The notes under the pieces are model-generated. The model was not told the DNA's origin. It searched no databases and was given only the letters and a program-made list of their open reading frames with translations. The translations under genes were made by a program, and so were the position numbers. A stretch of 20,979 nt of DNA from Holosporales bacterium (GTDB taxonomy: Bacteria > Pseudomonadota > Alphaproteobacteria > BNTO01), in the NCBI GenBank assembly GCA_031265645.1, contig JAISCJ010000050.1, positions 1 through 20,979 of the forward strand, written 5' to 3'. Shown here piece after piece: positions 1-7,265 of this stretch (positions are counted from its first letter, which is position 1; every line of letters starts with the position of its first letter).

Positions 1-75
1 TTTTAGTAGTGCATAAAAAGATGAAAATCGTTATTTGTGAGCAATCTCAAGGCTTTCAGAGGCCTGACGGATAGT

Positions 76-190
76 GTCGGGTAGGCCACAGGAGTTTCAC
101 CTATAGCCCCCCACAGATCCGTACGTGATAGTCTCCCATCATACGGCTCTTGTTATTCCCTCACCCGGTTGCCACCTAGCGCCCAGTGTG
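76..190 (-). mobile_element. 3' remnant of a group II intron (domains V and VI)
   Basis: Read on the minus strand, positions 149-116 form a 34-nt hairpin starting GAGCCGTATG, with a GAGA tetraloop and ending CACGTACGGATC. This is the size and form of group II intron domain V, with the AGC catalytic triad near its 5' side. It is followed by a domain VI-like stem, GGCTATAGG pairing with CCTGTGGCC (two G-U pairs), and then TACCCGAC. The A of that tail lies seven nucleotides from the predicted 3' end at position 76, where the branch-point A is expected. Upstream intron sequence continues only to about 190, where palindromic element A1 begins, and gene sequence follows, so the ribozyme 5' domains and the reverse transcriptase are missing. 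It cannot splice as it stands. The exact 3' boundary is inferred. Confidence 0.8.
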
Positions 191-196
191 TAAATA

Positions 197-291
197 TTAA
201 CATCCTACTAATGTCTCTCTTCGCCATTGCATGATACCGCATCAGCTGTTGCAGTTCACATTTTGAAGATACGACATTACTAGAAGCTCAA
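197..291. mobile_element. Palindromic mini-element, family A, copy A1 (MITE-like)
   Basis: The left end reads TTAACATCCTACTAATGTCT. The right end, read on the other strand, starts TTGAGCTTCTAG and continues TAATGTCG. TA dinucleotides flank both sides (195-196 and 292-293). The ends match those of four other copies in the window, but the ~50 bp core is unlike the cores of A2, A3 and A5. The left half also matches the subterminal CTTCGCC/CTCCGCC block of A2 and A3. The right end overlaps the last codons of the neighbouring exported-protein gene and provides its stop codon. Confidence 0.7.
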
Positions 292-629
292 TATTCGGAA
301 TCCGACTTTTTTAACGATTGTTCTATTAGATTTCTTGGACGCGTCGAGAAAAAAGGATTAGAACTTTGTGCAGGAGCCTGTTTTTTCAACTTAGGCAAGG
401 CGTTGGGATAGTCAATCACTGGCGTATACGATTTTCCCGGTGCTACATTTCGGACAGATCTTTTAAGCGGATTAACATTCGAACAGGGGATGACAGATAC
501 CCTAGTTAATTCTGCATTACGAGCTATATTCTCACATCTTAATAAAGGTAATGGGTTGCTGCCGTGCATGTCAGACAGTCCTGAGCCACATAGAACAAGC
601 ATTGCTGTCATTATTTTTTTAGTCGTCAT
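288..629 (-). CDS. Small exported protein of unknown family
   Basis: A 113-residue protein starting MTTKKIMTAMLVLCGSG: two lysines, then a short hydrophobic stretch and a probable signal-peptide cleavage region, so export is likely. The remainder is polar, proline- and lysine-rich, with two cysteines but no family motif I recognise. An AAGG sequence about five bases before the ATG supports the start. The TGA stop (288-290) lies inside the end of palindromic element A1, so the native C-terminus was probably replaced or shortened by that insertion. It is the first gene after ftsZ on the same strand, about 75 bp away. The function is unknown; a frame this long that starts with a signal peptide is probably a real gene. 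Confidence 0.6.
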   Translation of the reverse strand: MTTKKIMTAMLVLCGSGLSDMHGSNPLPLLRCENIARNAELTRVSVIPCSNVNPLKRSVRNVAPGKSYTPVIDYPNALPKLKKQAPAQSSNPFFSTRPRNLIEQSLKKSDSEY

Positions 630-703
630 AGAACCTTAAAGAAATATCAAATGTCTGGGGGCATGGTAGCACATCCTGACTCAAAAATATTCAGCTATCA
701 CAC

Positions 704-2125
704 TTATTGTTTAGTATTTTTGTCGCGAAGAAGAAATGCAGGGATGTCCACGGAGTCTTGATCTACCGCGTCTGGCCTTTGAGCTCCTTCATAATTCGCA
801 CGTCGGCTAGACCTCGTCAAGCGTTCAAGCAAAGATGGGCGCCTTGTTTGCTGAGGTACGTTATTTTGGTACGGATAACGTCCTCCGTTTTGTCCTGACG
901 CTGCATTTTGCGGAACGCCATTCCTTTGGGAGGGCACAATTTCCTCAACATATCTGCGAGGAGGTTCTTCTTGCGAATATTCTTCACTCACAAACGCACA
1001 ATTCTCGTGTGCAGGAGCTTCTTCCAATTCGGAAGGAGGCGCAGCATATAAATTATTGTGAGCTGAGAATGCATGCGCTCCAAACGATTTGCGCAACATG
1101 TTACCAACGCCTAACAATGGTTCGTCTTTAGGTGCTACTGGCTCAGGCTCAGCAAGCCGTTCCTCTTCTGCTCCTAAACCAATGCCTGTTGCGACAACTG
1201 AAACACGAATCCGCCCTTCAAGACGTTCATCAAACGTTGCGCCAAAAATAATATTTGCGTCATTATCAACATCTTCACGGATTCGATTCGTTGCTTCGTC
1301 AACCTCGAATAGAGTCATATCCTTTCCGCCTGTAATGCTGATCAACACGCCCTTCGCACCTTTTAGCGACACATCGTCCAATAGTGGATTAGCTATTGCT
1401 GCTTCCGCTGCGTCAACGGCACGTCGCTCGCAATCAGATTCTCCGGTTCCCATCATTGCGTTACCCATTTCCGCCATCACTGCTTTTACGTCAGCAAAGT
1501 CCAAGTTGATCAGCCCTGGCATGATCATTAAATCGGTTACGCCACGGACGCCAGAGTACAATACTTCATCAGCCATTTTAAATGCATCAGAGAAAGTAGT
1601 TTGTTCGTTAGCGACCCTGAAAAGGTTCTGATTGGGAATTATGATTAACGTATCAACGTGGCGCTTCAATTCGATTACGCCTCGTTCCGCCGACATCGCT
1701 CTCTTCGCGCCTTCGAAATAAAATGGCTTTGTTACGACTCCTACGGTTAAAATTCCTGCGTCACGAGCTATTCGCGCAATGACAGGGGCCGCACCGGTTC
1801 CAGTTCCTCCGCCCATTCCCGCGGTAATAAATACCATGTTGCTTTCTTTTATTCGGGGCAAAATGTCCGATGCAGATTCCTCCGCAGCGCCTTGTCCTAC
1901 GTCAGGCTTAGACCCTGCACCAAGCCCCTTTGTTATGTTTGGGCCGAGTTGTATTCTGCATGCTTCTTCAACGAGAGATTGATTCAAAGATTGAGCATCC
2001 GTGTTGGCAACAAGGAAGTCGACCCCTTCTAACTGGGCTCGAATCATATTATTGACAGCGTTGCAGCCCGCCCCGCCAACTCCAATTACTGTAATCCGTG
2101 GGCGAAGGCTAAAGTCTCCCGGCAT
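704..2125 (-). CDS. ftsZ: Cell division protein FtsZ
   Basis: FtsZ is the tubulin-like GTPase that polymerises into the cytoplasmic Z-ring at mid-cell. From the chosen start the protein has 473 residues: the nucleotide-binding GVGGAGCNAV (about 16-25), the GGGTGTG tubulin signature (about 105-111), the T7 catalytic loop NLDFAD (about 207-212), a long variable linker rich in Glu, Pro and Gln, and the C-terminal peptide DIPAFLLRDKN that binds FtsA/ZipA-type partners. I chose the ATG at 2125 because GAGGAG lies seven bases upstream. An ATG at 2161 would add 12 residues but has no ribosome binding site and falls about where transcription would start from the nearest promoter-like sequence. The next gene upstream is lepA, so ftsZ is away from ftsQA and the usual division/cell-wall cluster. 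Length and linker fit alphaproteobacterial FtsZ. Confidence 0.98.
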   Translation of the reverse strand: MPGDFSLRPRITVIGVGGAGCNAVNNMIRAQLEGVDFLVANTDAQSLNQSLVEEACRIQLGPNITKGLGAGSKPDVGQGAAEESASDILPRIKESNMVFITAGMGGGTGTGAAPVIARIARDAGILTVGVVTKPFYFEGAKRAMSAERGVIELKRHVDTLIIIPNQNLFRVANEQTTFSDAFKMADEVLYSGVRGVTDLMIMPGLINLDFADVKAVMAEMGNAMMGTGESDCERRAVDAAEAAIANPLLDDVSLKGAKGVLISITGGKDMTLFEVDEATNRIREDVDNDANIIFGATFDERLEGRIRVSVVATGIGLGAEEERLAEPEPVAPKDEPLLGVGNMLRKSFGAHAFSAHNNLYAAPPSELEEAPAHENCAFVSEEYSQEEPPRRYVEEIVPSQRNGVPQNAASGQNGGRYPYQNNVPQQTRRPSLLERLTRSSRRANYEGAQRPDAVDQDSVDIPAFLLRDKNTKQ

Positions 2126-2161
2126 CGCACTGCTCCTCAAAGCTATTCCATTCTGGCGCAT

Positions 2162-2340
2162 AGTGCATTGTATTACGAAAATGTATTCAACAAAAGATAA
2201 TCTGCGATTTCATTCGTAATGCGACGTATCTTTGCGTGCAGCAGCATGTATTATACCCAATCATGTATTGGTCACCAAGATATGAGATGAAACCAAAAGC
2301 CGGATGCCTTAGTATTGCTTGCTTTGCGAATTGGCGGGAT
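2162..2340. other. ftsZ upstream region with weak promoter-like sequence
   Basis: No convincing gene is present here. On the minus strand a TACAAT box (2167-2172) preceded by TTTTGT about 17 bases upstream is a possible ftsZ promoter, and a start near 2160 would agree with translation from 2125. An 8-bp inverted repeat, ATTACGAA/TTCGTAAT, lies at about 2173-2180 and 2212-2219. The rest shows nothing I can name. The promoter is a guess from box similarity only. Confidence 0.3.
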
Positions 2341-2342
2341 TA

Positions 2343-2449
2343 TACCCAAGCGCCAAAAGATTCCCACTTCGTCGTCGGGTACCCATCAAACAAGTTTAAT
2401 GGGATCTCACTCCGAGTCTCCTTTTGGTAATTCTTTTTGCGCTTGGGGA
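2343..2449. mobile_element. Palindromic mini-element, family B, copy B1 (MITE-like)
   Basis: 107 bp bounded by the inverted repeat TACCCAAGCGC on the left and its near-perfect complement GCGCTTGGGGA on the right. It is flanked by TA on both sides (2341-2342 and 2450-2451). Inside, CCAAAAG and CTTTTGG form a second, shorter inverted pair. The same terminal sequence bounds the element at 14896-14995 (B2). There is no coding content. It sits directly against the start codon of the broken gene that follows; the right-hand TA shares its A with that ATG. Confidence 0.7.
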
Positions 2450-2450
2450 T

Positions 2451-2731
2451 ATGAAGAAGGTAACTTTGGGCATGATTGGTGCTGCCGCCTCGATTTCGGC
2501 TTGTAATTGTGAAATTGTACAGGATGACGCATTTTTTTGTAGGGTGATGGAACTTATAGCAGTCAAATTTTAACGAAACTTGATGCAGAATCCATTTCTC
2601 GTCCACAAAGCACGGAAGATATGGACGATGTGTCTTGTGGATCAGAGGACAGTTCTGAGGAAATTGATGCACGTGTTCTTTGGCATGCTAAAAAACGGAC
2701 AACATTTCGAGCAAGCGCGGCCTTTGCATAG
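2451..2731 (+). pseudogene. Frameshifted gene for a small exported protein
   Basis: From the ATG at 2451 the frame gives MKKVTLGMIGAAASISACNC, a good signal peptide ending in Ser-Ala-Cys, possibly a lipoprotein. That frame stops after about 40 residues (TAA). A second open frame, shifted relative to the first, begins at the same place (from about 2543) and runs to the TAG at 2729-2731, giving an acidic segment with SEDSSEEID and a basic tail with HAKKRTTF. Adding one G to the GGG at 2542-2544 would join them into one ~92-residue protein. Element B1 ends exactly at the ATG, so the native ribosome binding site has been displaced. I infer a gene inactivated by insertion plus a 1-bp deletion. The family is unknown. 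Confidence 0.5.
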
Positions 2732-2736
2732 CAGCA

Positions 2737-2772
2737 CTCGCTAGAAAAACTAGACTTGAGACACGTTTTTTA
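2737..2772 (+). terminator. Possible terminator after the broken gene
   Basis: An imperfect stem built around CTAG-AAAAA-CTAG with flanking CTC/GAG, followed some bases later by six Ts (about 2766-2772). It lies between two convergent genes, the pseudogene (plus) and lepA (minus). The stem is weak. Confidence 0.25.
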
Positions 2773-2797
2773 ATGTTTTTGTGCTATACAATACCGT

Positions 2798-4642
2798 TTA
2801 TTCGTCGCTAATTTTCAACGCCGCAATGAACGCGCTTTGAGGAATATCAACATCCCCAACTTGGCGCATCCTCTTTTTTCCAGCTTTTTGCTTGTCCAGC
2901 AGCTTGCGCTTTCTTGTAATGTCACCACCGTAACATTTGGCAAGCACGTCTTTTCTTAATGCGGAAATCGTTTCTCTTGCAATAATCTTGCCGCCAATTG
3001 CAGCTTGAATCGCAATTTTGAAGAGCTGCTTAGGAATCAAATCCTTCAGCTTTTCACACAATGCGCGCCCGCGAGATTCGGAACGAGCGCGGTTTACGAT
3101 CATTGAAAGCGCATCCAAAGGCTCTCCATTTACAAGAATTGAGACTTTCACAAGATCACCTTCCTTGTATCCATCCAACGTATAGTCAAGAGACGCGTAT
3201 CCACTGCTTACAGATTTTAGGCGATCGTAAAAATCATACACAACTTCATTTAACGGCAGCCGATAAACGACCATAACGCGATTCCCTACATAATTTATGT
3301 CGACTTGCTCCCCGCGTCGTTCTGTACATAACCCTAGAATCGCGCCGAGATGCTCATCTGGAACAAGAATTGTCGCCTTGATCCACGGCTCCTCAATTAA
3401 CTCGATCTTCACAACATCCGGCATATCTACTGGATTATGCAAATCAATGATTGTTCCGTTATTCATGTGAATTTTGTACACCACACTTGGGGCGGTCGTA
3501 ATCAAGTCCAAGTTGAACTCACGTTCAAGCCTTTCTTGCATAATTTCAAGGTGCAACAACCCTAAAAAGCCGCAGCGAAATCCATACCCAAGGGCGCCTG
3601 AGTGTTCTGGTTCGTATACGAAGCTTGCATCGTTCAGGTGAAGTTTTTCCAAGCTGTCTCTAAGTTTTTCAAATTCATCCGCGTCTGCTGGAAATAGGCT
3701 GCAAAACACGACAGGAATGGACGGACGAAAGCCCTTGAGAGGTTGAAATGCGAGGCACCGCTCGTCTGTGATTGTGTCTCCAACACGACAATCAGCGACC
3801 TGTTTTATGCCTGCAGTGATGTACCCGACCTCACCCGGAAGCAACATGTCTGCATCTACGCGCTTAGGAGTAAAGTAGCCGACATGTCCTGCGTCGTACG
3901 TTGCGCCCGCCTCCATCATGCGAATTTTTTGATCTTTGTGCAAAGTTCCTTGGATAATGCGCACAATTACGATCACTCCAGCGTATGCATCATACCAACT
4001 GTCGACAAGCAACGCTTTGAGCGGCAAATCTTGCAGTTGTTCATTTTCGCGCGCTGGGAGGATTTGATCACCAATGTCAACTTCAGATACACTTGGAGGA
4101 GGTAATTTATGAACGATTGCTTCCAAAACGTCTTTTATTCCAAGGCCAGTTTTGGCAGAAATCATTACAGCATTGCTTGTATCCAATCCCGTCACTTCTT
4201 CTATTTGGCGTGCGACTCGCTCAGGTTCAGCTGCAGGAAGGTCAACCTTATTCAATACGGGAACAATTTCATGATTGTTCTCAATTGCGTAATAAATGTT
4301 CGCAAGCGTCTGAGCTTCTACACCTTGGCTCGCATCCACTACCAAAATGGATCCCTCGCATGCGGCCAATGAGCGGCTAACCTCATATGAAAAGTCCACG
4401 TGTCCAGGTGTGTCGATTAAGTTCAGCACGTATGTCTGGGAATCGTCCGCTTTGTAAATAAGTCTGACTGTTTGAGCCTTTATCGTGATGCCACGCTCTC
4501 GCTCAATGTCCATGGAGTCCAAAACTTGCGTTTTCATTTCGCGAGCGTCAAGCGCACCACAGAACTCAATCAATCTGTCTGCAAGCGTTGACTTTCCGTG
4601 GTCAATGTGGGCGATTATCGCAAAATTCCGAATGTGTTTCAT
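2798..4642 (-). CDS. lepA: Elongation factor 4 (LepA), ribosome back-translocase GTPase
   Basis: A translational GTPase that acts on the ribosome and is widely conserved in bacteria. The 614 residues are close to the usual ~600. The N-terminal GTPase domain shows G1 AHIDHGKST (about 10-18), G3 DTPGH and G4 NKVD. Next come an EF-Tu-like barrel, the two EF-G-like domains (PEHSGALGYGFRCGFLGLLH is typical of LepA) and the LepA-specific C-terminal domain with GGDITRKRKLLDKQKAGKKR. The ATG gives the family's normal N-terminus (MKHIRNFAIIAHIDHGKST), although the ribosome binding site in front is weak. It is followed on the same strand by ftsZ after a ~670 bp gap holding the broken gene and element B1. 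Upstream is element A2. LepA is often paired with lepB; no lepB is seen here. Confidence 0.98.
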   Translation of the reverse strand: MKHIRNFAIIAHIDHGKSTLADRLIEFCGALDAREMKTQVLDSMDIERERGITIKAQTVRLIYKADDSQTYVLNLIDTPGHVDFSYEVSRSLAACEGSILVVDASQGVEAQTLANIYYAIENNHEIVPVLNKVDLPAAEPERVARQIEEVTGLDTSNAVMISAKTGLGIKDVLEAIVHKLPPPSVSEVDIGDQILPARENEQLQDLPLKALLVDSWYDAYAGVIVIVRIIQGTLHKDQKIRMMEAGATYDAGHVGYFTPKRVDADMLLPGEVGYITAGIKQVADCRVGDTITDERCLAFQPLKGFRPSIPVVFCSLFPADADEFEKLRDSLEKLHLNDASFVYEPEHSGALGYGFRCGFLGLLHLEIMQERLEREFNLDLITTAPSVVYKIHMNNGTIIDLHNPVDMPDVVKIELIEEPWIKATILVPDEHLGAILGLCTERRGEQVDINYVGNRVMVVYRLPLNEVVYDFYDRLKSVSSGYASLDYTLDGYKEGDLVKVSILVNGEPLDALSMIVNRARSESRGRALCEKLKDLIPKQLFKIAIQAAIGGKIIARETISALRKDVLAKCYGGDITRKRKLLDKQKAGKKRMRQVGDVDIPQSAFIAALKISDE

Positions 4643-4712
4643 TTATAACTTACGAGCTTCACTTGGCACTTCATTCTTGAAAGTACCACTGAATCTGCAT
4701 TCCGCAAACTAT

Positions 4713-4800
4713 TAAGTTTCTAATAATGTCTGTATATTCTTGCAATTAAATTATGTTAATTTCCTAAGCTGGCGGAGACAGACATTAGTAGAATGTTAAT
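4713..4800. mobile_element. Palindromic mini-element, family A, copy A2 (MITE-like)
   Basis: 88 bp from TTAAGTTTCTAATAATGTCT to ACATTAGTAGAATGTTAA, flanked by TA on both sides. The ~50 bp core (TTCTTGC, AAATTATG, AAGCTGGCGGAGACAGAC) is shared with A3 and with the two halves of A5, so these three are the same subfamily. It is non-coding and lies between lepA and the half-transporter gene. Confidence 0.75.
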
Positions 4801-4830
4801 ACTATGGGGCAAAATCACATTGCATCATCG

Positions 4831-5127
4831 TTAGCGTTTACACTTGCTGCAGCATTTACGACAGCCAAACAACCCTTTTAGCTTTTGGTCGACTTTATCT
4901 GCACCGTACTTCCAGCAAAGGATTCCATACATATTAAGGGCAATAAATATAATGTTCTGCACGCCTTGCCAGTAAATTTCCTTATAAAAATTCACTCCGG
5001 CCCACAGCACATTGCAAATTGCCCAAATGATGAATCCCGACGCTTTTTGGCGGCTATTAAGCACTGTGCCAATTGTGTTCACAACCAATATTCCAAATGT
5101 TACTGCTTGAAATGCATCTATGGACAT
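4831..5127 (-). CDS. Small 3-TM membrane protein, PnuC/SemiSWEET-like half transporter
   Basis: A 98-residue integral membrane protein: three hydrophobic segments (about 5-24, 31-46, 54-75) and a basic, Cys-rich tail ending near GCRKCCSKCKR. The pattern GFIIWAICNVLWAGVNFYKE, then an aromatic-rich last helix with WK, resembles one half of the PnuC vitamin-B3 transporter, whose fold is a duplicated three-helix SemiSWEET-type unit. It would have to act as an oligomer; the substrate (nicotinamide riboside, sugar or other) cannot be told from sequence. The start at 5127 is set by GGAGG eight bases upstream; the longer frame to 5202 would run into the tRNA gene. It is only 28 bp downstream of tRNA-Arg on the same strand, so co-transcription is likely. 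The four cysteines at the tail are unusual. Confidence 0.7.
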   Translation of the reverse strand: MSIDAFQAVTFGILVVNTIGTVLNSRQKASGFIIWAICNVLWAGVNFYKEIYWQGVQNIIFIALNMYGILCWKYGADKVDQKLKGLFGCRKCCSKCKR

Positions 5128-5155
5128 AACATGACCCTCCATAACACGAAAAAAA

Positions 5156-5229
5156 TGCACTCGAGACGATTCGAACGTCCGACCTTTGCCTTCGGAGGGC
5201 AACGCTCTATCCAGCTGAGCTACGAGTAC
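5156..5229 (-). tRNA. tRNA-Arg (anticodon CCG)
   Basis: On the minus strand the sequence folds as a full cloverleaf: acceptor GTACTCG/CGAGTGC (one G-T pair), D-arm GCTC-AGCTGGATA-GAGC, anticodon stem TTGCC/GGCAA with loop CTCCGAA (anticodon CCG, reading CGG), and T-arm with TTCGAAT. The discriminator base is A. CCA is not encoded; the gene runs straight into a T-run, so the tail must be added by nucleotidyltransferase. Confidence 0.95.
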
Positions 5230-5240
5230 TTAACGAATTA

Positions 5241-5269
5241 AAGCTATCTACCTAATTCCAAAAGCACAA
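5241..5269 (-). promoter_or_regulatory. Possible promoter of tRNA-Arg
   Basis: On the minus strand TTGTGC (5269-5264) is separated by 17 bases from TAGCTT (5246-5241), ending 11 bases before the mature tRNA 5' end at 5229. Spacing and position fit a tRNA promoter; the -10 box is a poor match. Confidence 0.3.
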
Positions 5270-5453
5270 TAGTTTTTTTTGTGCCCTGTGGTTCATCTAC
5301 TTTGATATGGGCAACACCTTCACCCAAATGCCCTATTTTTGTATGCTTTTTAATGGCCTTAACTATATTTTTAAATTATGGTTAAAAACTGGTTGTCAAA
5401 TACCATACATCATGGTACCTTTCCATTGTGTTGGTTTAGTTTCGGTTCGTTGT

Positions 5454-6050
5454 ATGAATAAGTCAATAGTTTTCACAATTTTAGCTACCATGTGTGAGTG
5501 TAGTATATTTGGAGTGAGTTACATTAATAATATAGAAAATGTAACGTATCACATAGAAGATGTAACGTATCCCATAGAACATCCTGTCGGAAATTTAGGG
5601 GGTGTCGATAATTCCATTCTACGATCTCCGATGGAGATAGTTTTTGTGTGCAATTCTTTACCCAACATGAAGCTAGAGGGTTTCGGCTTGCGCTCGTTTA
5701 CCGAATTAGTATCTAGGTATAGTTGTTCTTTCCTTAATTGTCCAATGTATAGCAAATCCGATAAACAACTACTAGTTGATGCCGTTTTTAGCGTGATTTC
5801 TTTGTGTTCAAATCAGAATGGAAATGTACTATACTCTCTAGTTAACGAATGGCTAGAGCTTTTGAATCCACAAACTGACGTCTATTCGCAAATCCGTGAT
5901 TACGCAGCGCAGTTGAATCAGAACGACGGGCAGATTACAAACGATAGCATTGGACTTTCGAACCGTGCGGATTCACCTCTAGATGAATGGATGAATACAT
6001 TTCAAGGTTCGGCTGTTGAAGGTTTGTCAAACGATGATTTTCTTGCGTAA
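5454..6050 (+). CDS. Exported protein of unknown family
   Basis: A 198-residue protein starting MNKSIVFTILATMCECSIFG, a short basic start followed by a hydrophobic stretch, so probably exported. The frame is open further upstream (to an ATG at 5307), but the signal peptide argues for the ATG at 5454, although no clear ribosome binding site precedes it. Residues about 27-42 contain a duplicated unit (ENVTYHI, EDVTYPI), also visible as a 21-bp direct DNA repeat. The rest is polar, with Cys-containing segments and an Asn/Asp-rich C-terminus ending SNDDFLA. I recognise no domain. It is the only plus-strand gene between lepA and the transposase remnant, which suggests its own promoter; TTGTCA at about 5394 is a possible -35 box. 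Confidence 0.6.
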   Translation: MNKSIVFTILATMCECSIFGVSYINNIENVTYHIEDVTYPIEHPVGNLGGVDNSILRSPMEIVFVCNSLPNMKLEGFGLRSFTELVSRYSCSFLNCPMYSKSDKQLLVDAVFSVISLCSNQNGNVLYSLVNEWLELLNPQTDVYSQIRDYAAQLNQNDGQITNDSIGLSNRADSPLDEWMNTFQGSAVEGLSNDDFLA

Positions 6051-6172
6051 TCATTCTTCTTAACAAGGTTTTTGACGTTATAGCTAAACCACTTTAAAAC
6101 GATTCACATTTACGTTCTAAACCTATTCACTTTTGGCTGGTTTCGTGTGAATTACTTCATGTGGTTTGGCTG

Positions 6173-6259
6173 TTAAGCGCCTACTAATGTTTGTCGATTC
6201 TTGCTTTTAAATTATGCGATTTTTTTAGTTGGCGGAGACAGACATTAGTAGAATATTAA
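6173..6259. mobile_element. Palindromic mini-element, family A, copy A3 (MITE-like)
   Basis: 87 bp from TTAAGCGCCTACTAATGTTT to GACATTAGTAGAATATTAA. The core matches A2 and A5 (TCGATTCTTGC, AAATTATG, TTGGCGGAGACA). The right end is followed by TA; the left is preceded by TG, so one side of the TA pair has decayed. It lies in the 282-bp gap between two convergent genes, which otherwise shows nothing I can name. Confidence 0.75.
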
Positions 6260-6332
6260 TAGCATAAGCTTAATCTAAGCAAGCCATTTCTGAGTTGATA
6301 TTCTTGATAAATTTTTTCTAACGAAGCCCTGC

Positions 6333-7145
6333 TTAATCATTAATTATCAAATCGGGGGCGTCGACAGCTTTCATCCCAATAATGTTATAGCCGCAATCAA
6401 CGTAATGCACATCTCCTGTCACGGCGGATGAAAGATCGCTCAGCATGTAAAGCCCAGCTTTTCCAACTTCTTCGACCAGGACATTCCTTCTAAGAGGGGA
6501 ATTATTTTTATTCCAGTTCATAATGTAGTGAAAATCGCCTATGCCCGACGATGCTGCTGTGCGGATTGTTCCAGAGGAAATTGCATTCACACGAATGTTT
6601 TGAGGGCCAAGGTCCGCAGCTAAATATCTAACACTGGATTCAAGGGCAGCCTTTGCGACACCCATCACGTTGTAATGAGGAATAACTCGGTTAGCGCCTA
6701 AGTAAGTCAATGCAAGAATCGATCCACCATGCGGCATAAGTGCGCTCGCTTCCTTGCAAATTTCGGTCAACGAAAAGCACGATATTTCCATGGTCTTCAA
6801 AAAATTTTCTCTAGTTGTATCAACATACCGTCCTGTAAGCTGGTGCCGATCGGAAAAAGCAATCGCGTGCAGGACAAAGTCAATTTCGCCCCATTGCTCT
6901 TTTATTTGGCTAAAAGCTTGGTGAATATCGCCCGGCTCAGATACATTGCACTTTACTATTGGGCTATCTGGCTGAATGGTCTCGGCTAGCGATGTAACTC
7001 TTTTCAGAATCGCTTCATTCGGATAGGTGAATGCAATCTTTGCGCCTTCTTTGTGAACAGCTTCGGCAATAGCCCAAGCTATAGAGGCATCATTAGCCAC
7101 ACCCATTATCACGCCGCGCTTGTTCTTCATCAGATATTGAGACAC
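6333..7145 (-). CDS. fabI: Enoyl-[acyl-carrier-protein] reductase (NADH), FabI
   Basis: Catalyses the last reduction of each cycle of type II fatty-acid synthesis, turning trans-2-enoyl-ACP into acyl-ACP with NAD(P)H in the cytoplasm; it is the triclosan target family. The protein has 270 residues, normal for FabI. It is an atypical short-chain dehydrogenase: N-terminal KRGVIMGVANDASIAW (cofactor binding) and the FabI catalytic arrangement YLGANRVIPHYNVMGVAK, with tyrosines ten apart and the lysine seven further on, as in Tyr146/Tyr156/Lys163 of E. coli. The start is taken as the GTG at 7145, which has AAGGAAG a few bases upstream and gives MSQYLMKNKRG, a standard FabI beginning; the frame open to 7238 has no such support. 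The gene follows the LRR-protein gene on the same strand, about 120 bp away. Confidence 0.96.
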   Translation of the reverse strand: MSQYLMKNKRGVIMGVANDASIAWAIAEAVHKEGAKIAFTYPNEAILKRVTSLAETIQPDSPIVKCNVSEPGDIHQAFSQIKEQWGEIDFVLHAIAFSDRHQLTGRYVDTTRENFLKTMEISCFSLTEICKEASALMPHGGSILALTYLGANRVIPHYNVMGVAKAALESSVRYLAADLGPQNIRVNAISSGTIRTAASSGIGDFHYIMNWNKNNSPLRRNVLVEEVGKAGLYMLSDLSSAVTGDVHYVDCGYNIIGMKAVDAPDLIIND

Positions 7146-7265
7146 TACGCTTCCTTCGTAAGACACGCAATTTAGTAACAATCTAAACCATGGATGCCCG
7201 ATTTGCAATGCTTCGGCTCGTCGTCCAAGGTGCCTCAAGTAAGATTTATTAGATTTGACGACACT

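Noticed and set aside
1089..1631. 180-codon plus-strand frame
   Set aside because: Fully antisense to ftsZ; its Ser/Ala/Pro-rich composition is what the reverse of a conserved gene gives.
2250..2262. TTATACCCAATCA as a third family-B end
   Set aside because: Only the first eight bases resemble the family-B end and no matching right end was found within about 110 bp.
5279..5292. CCACAGGGCACAA shared with 17173-17185 as a dispersed repeat
   Set aside because: A 13-bp match between two places in 21 kb is expected by chance; the flanks are unrelated.
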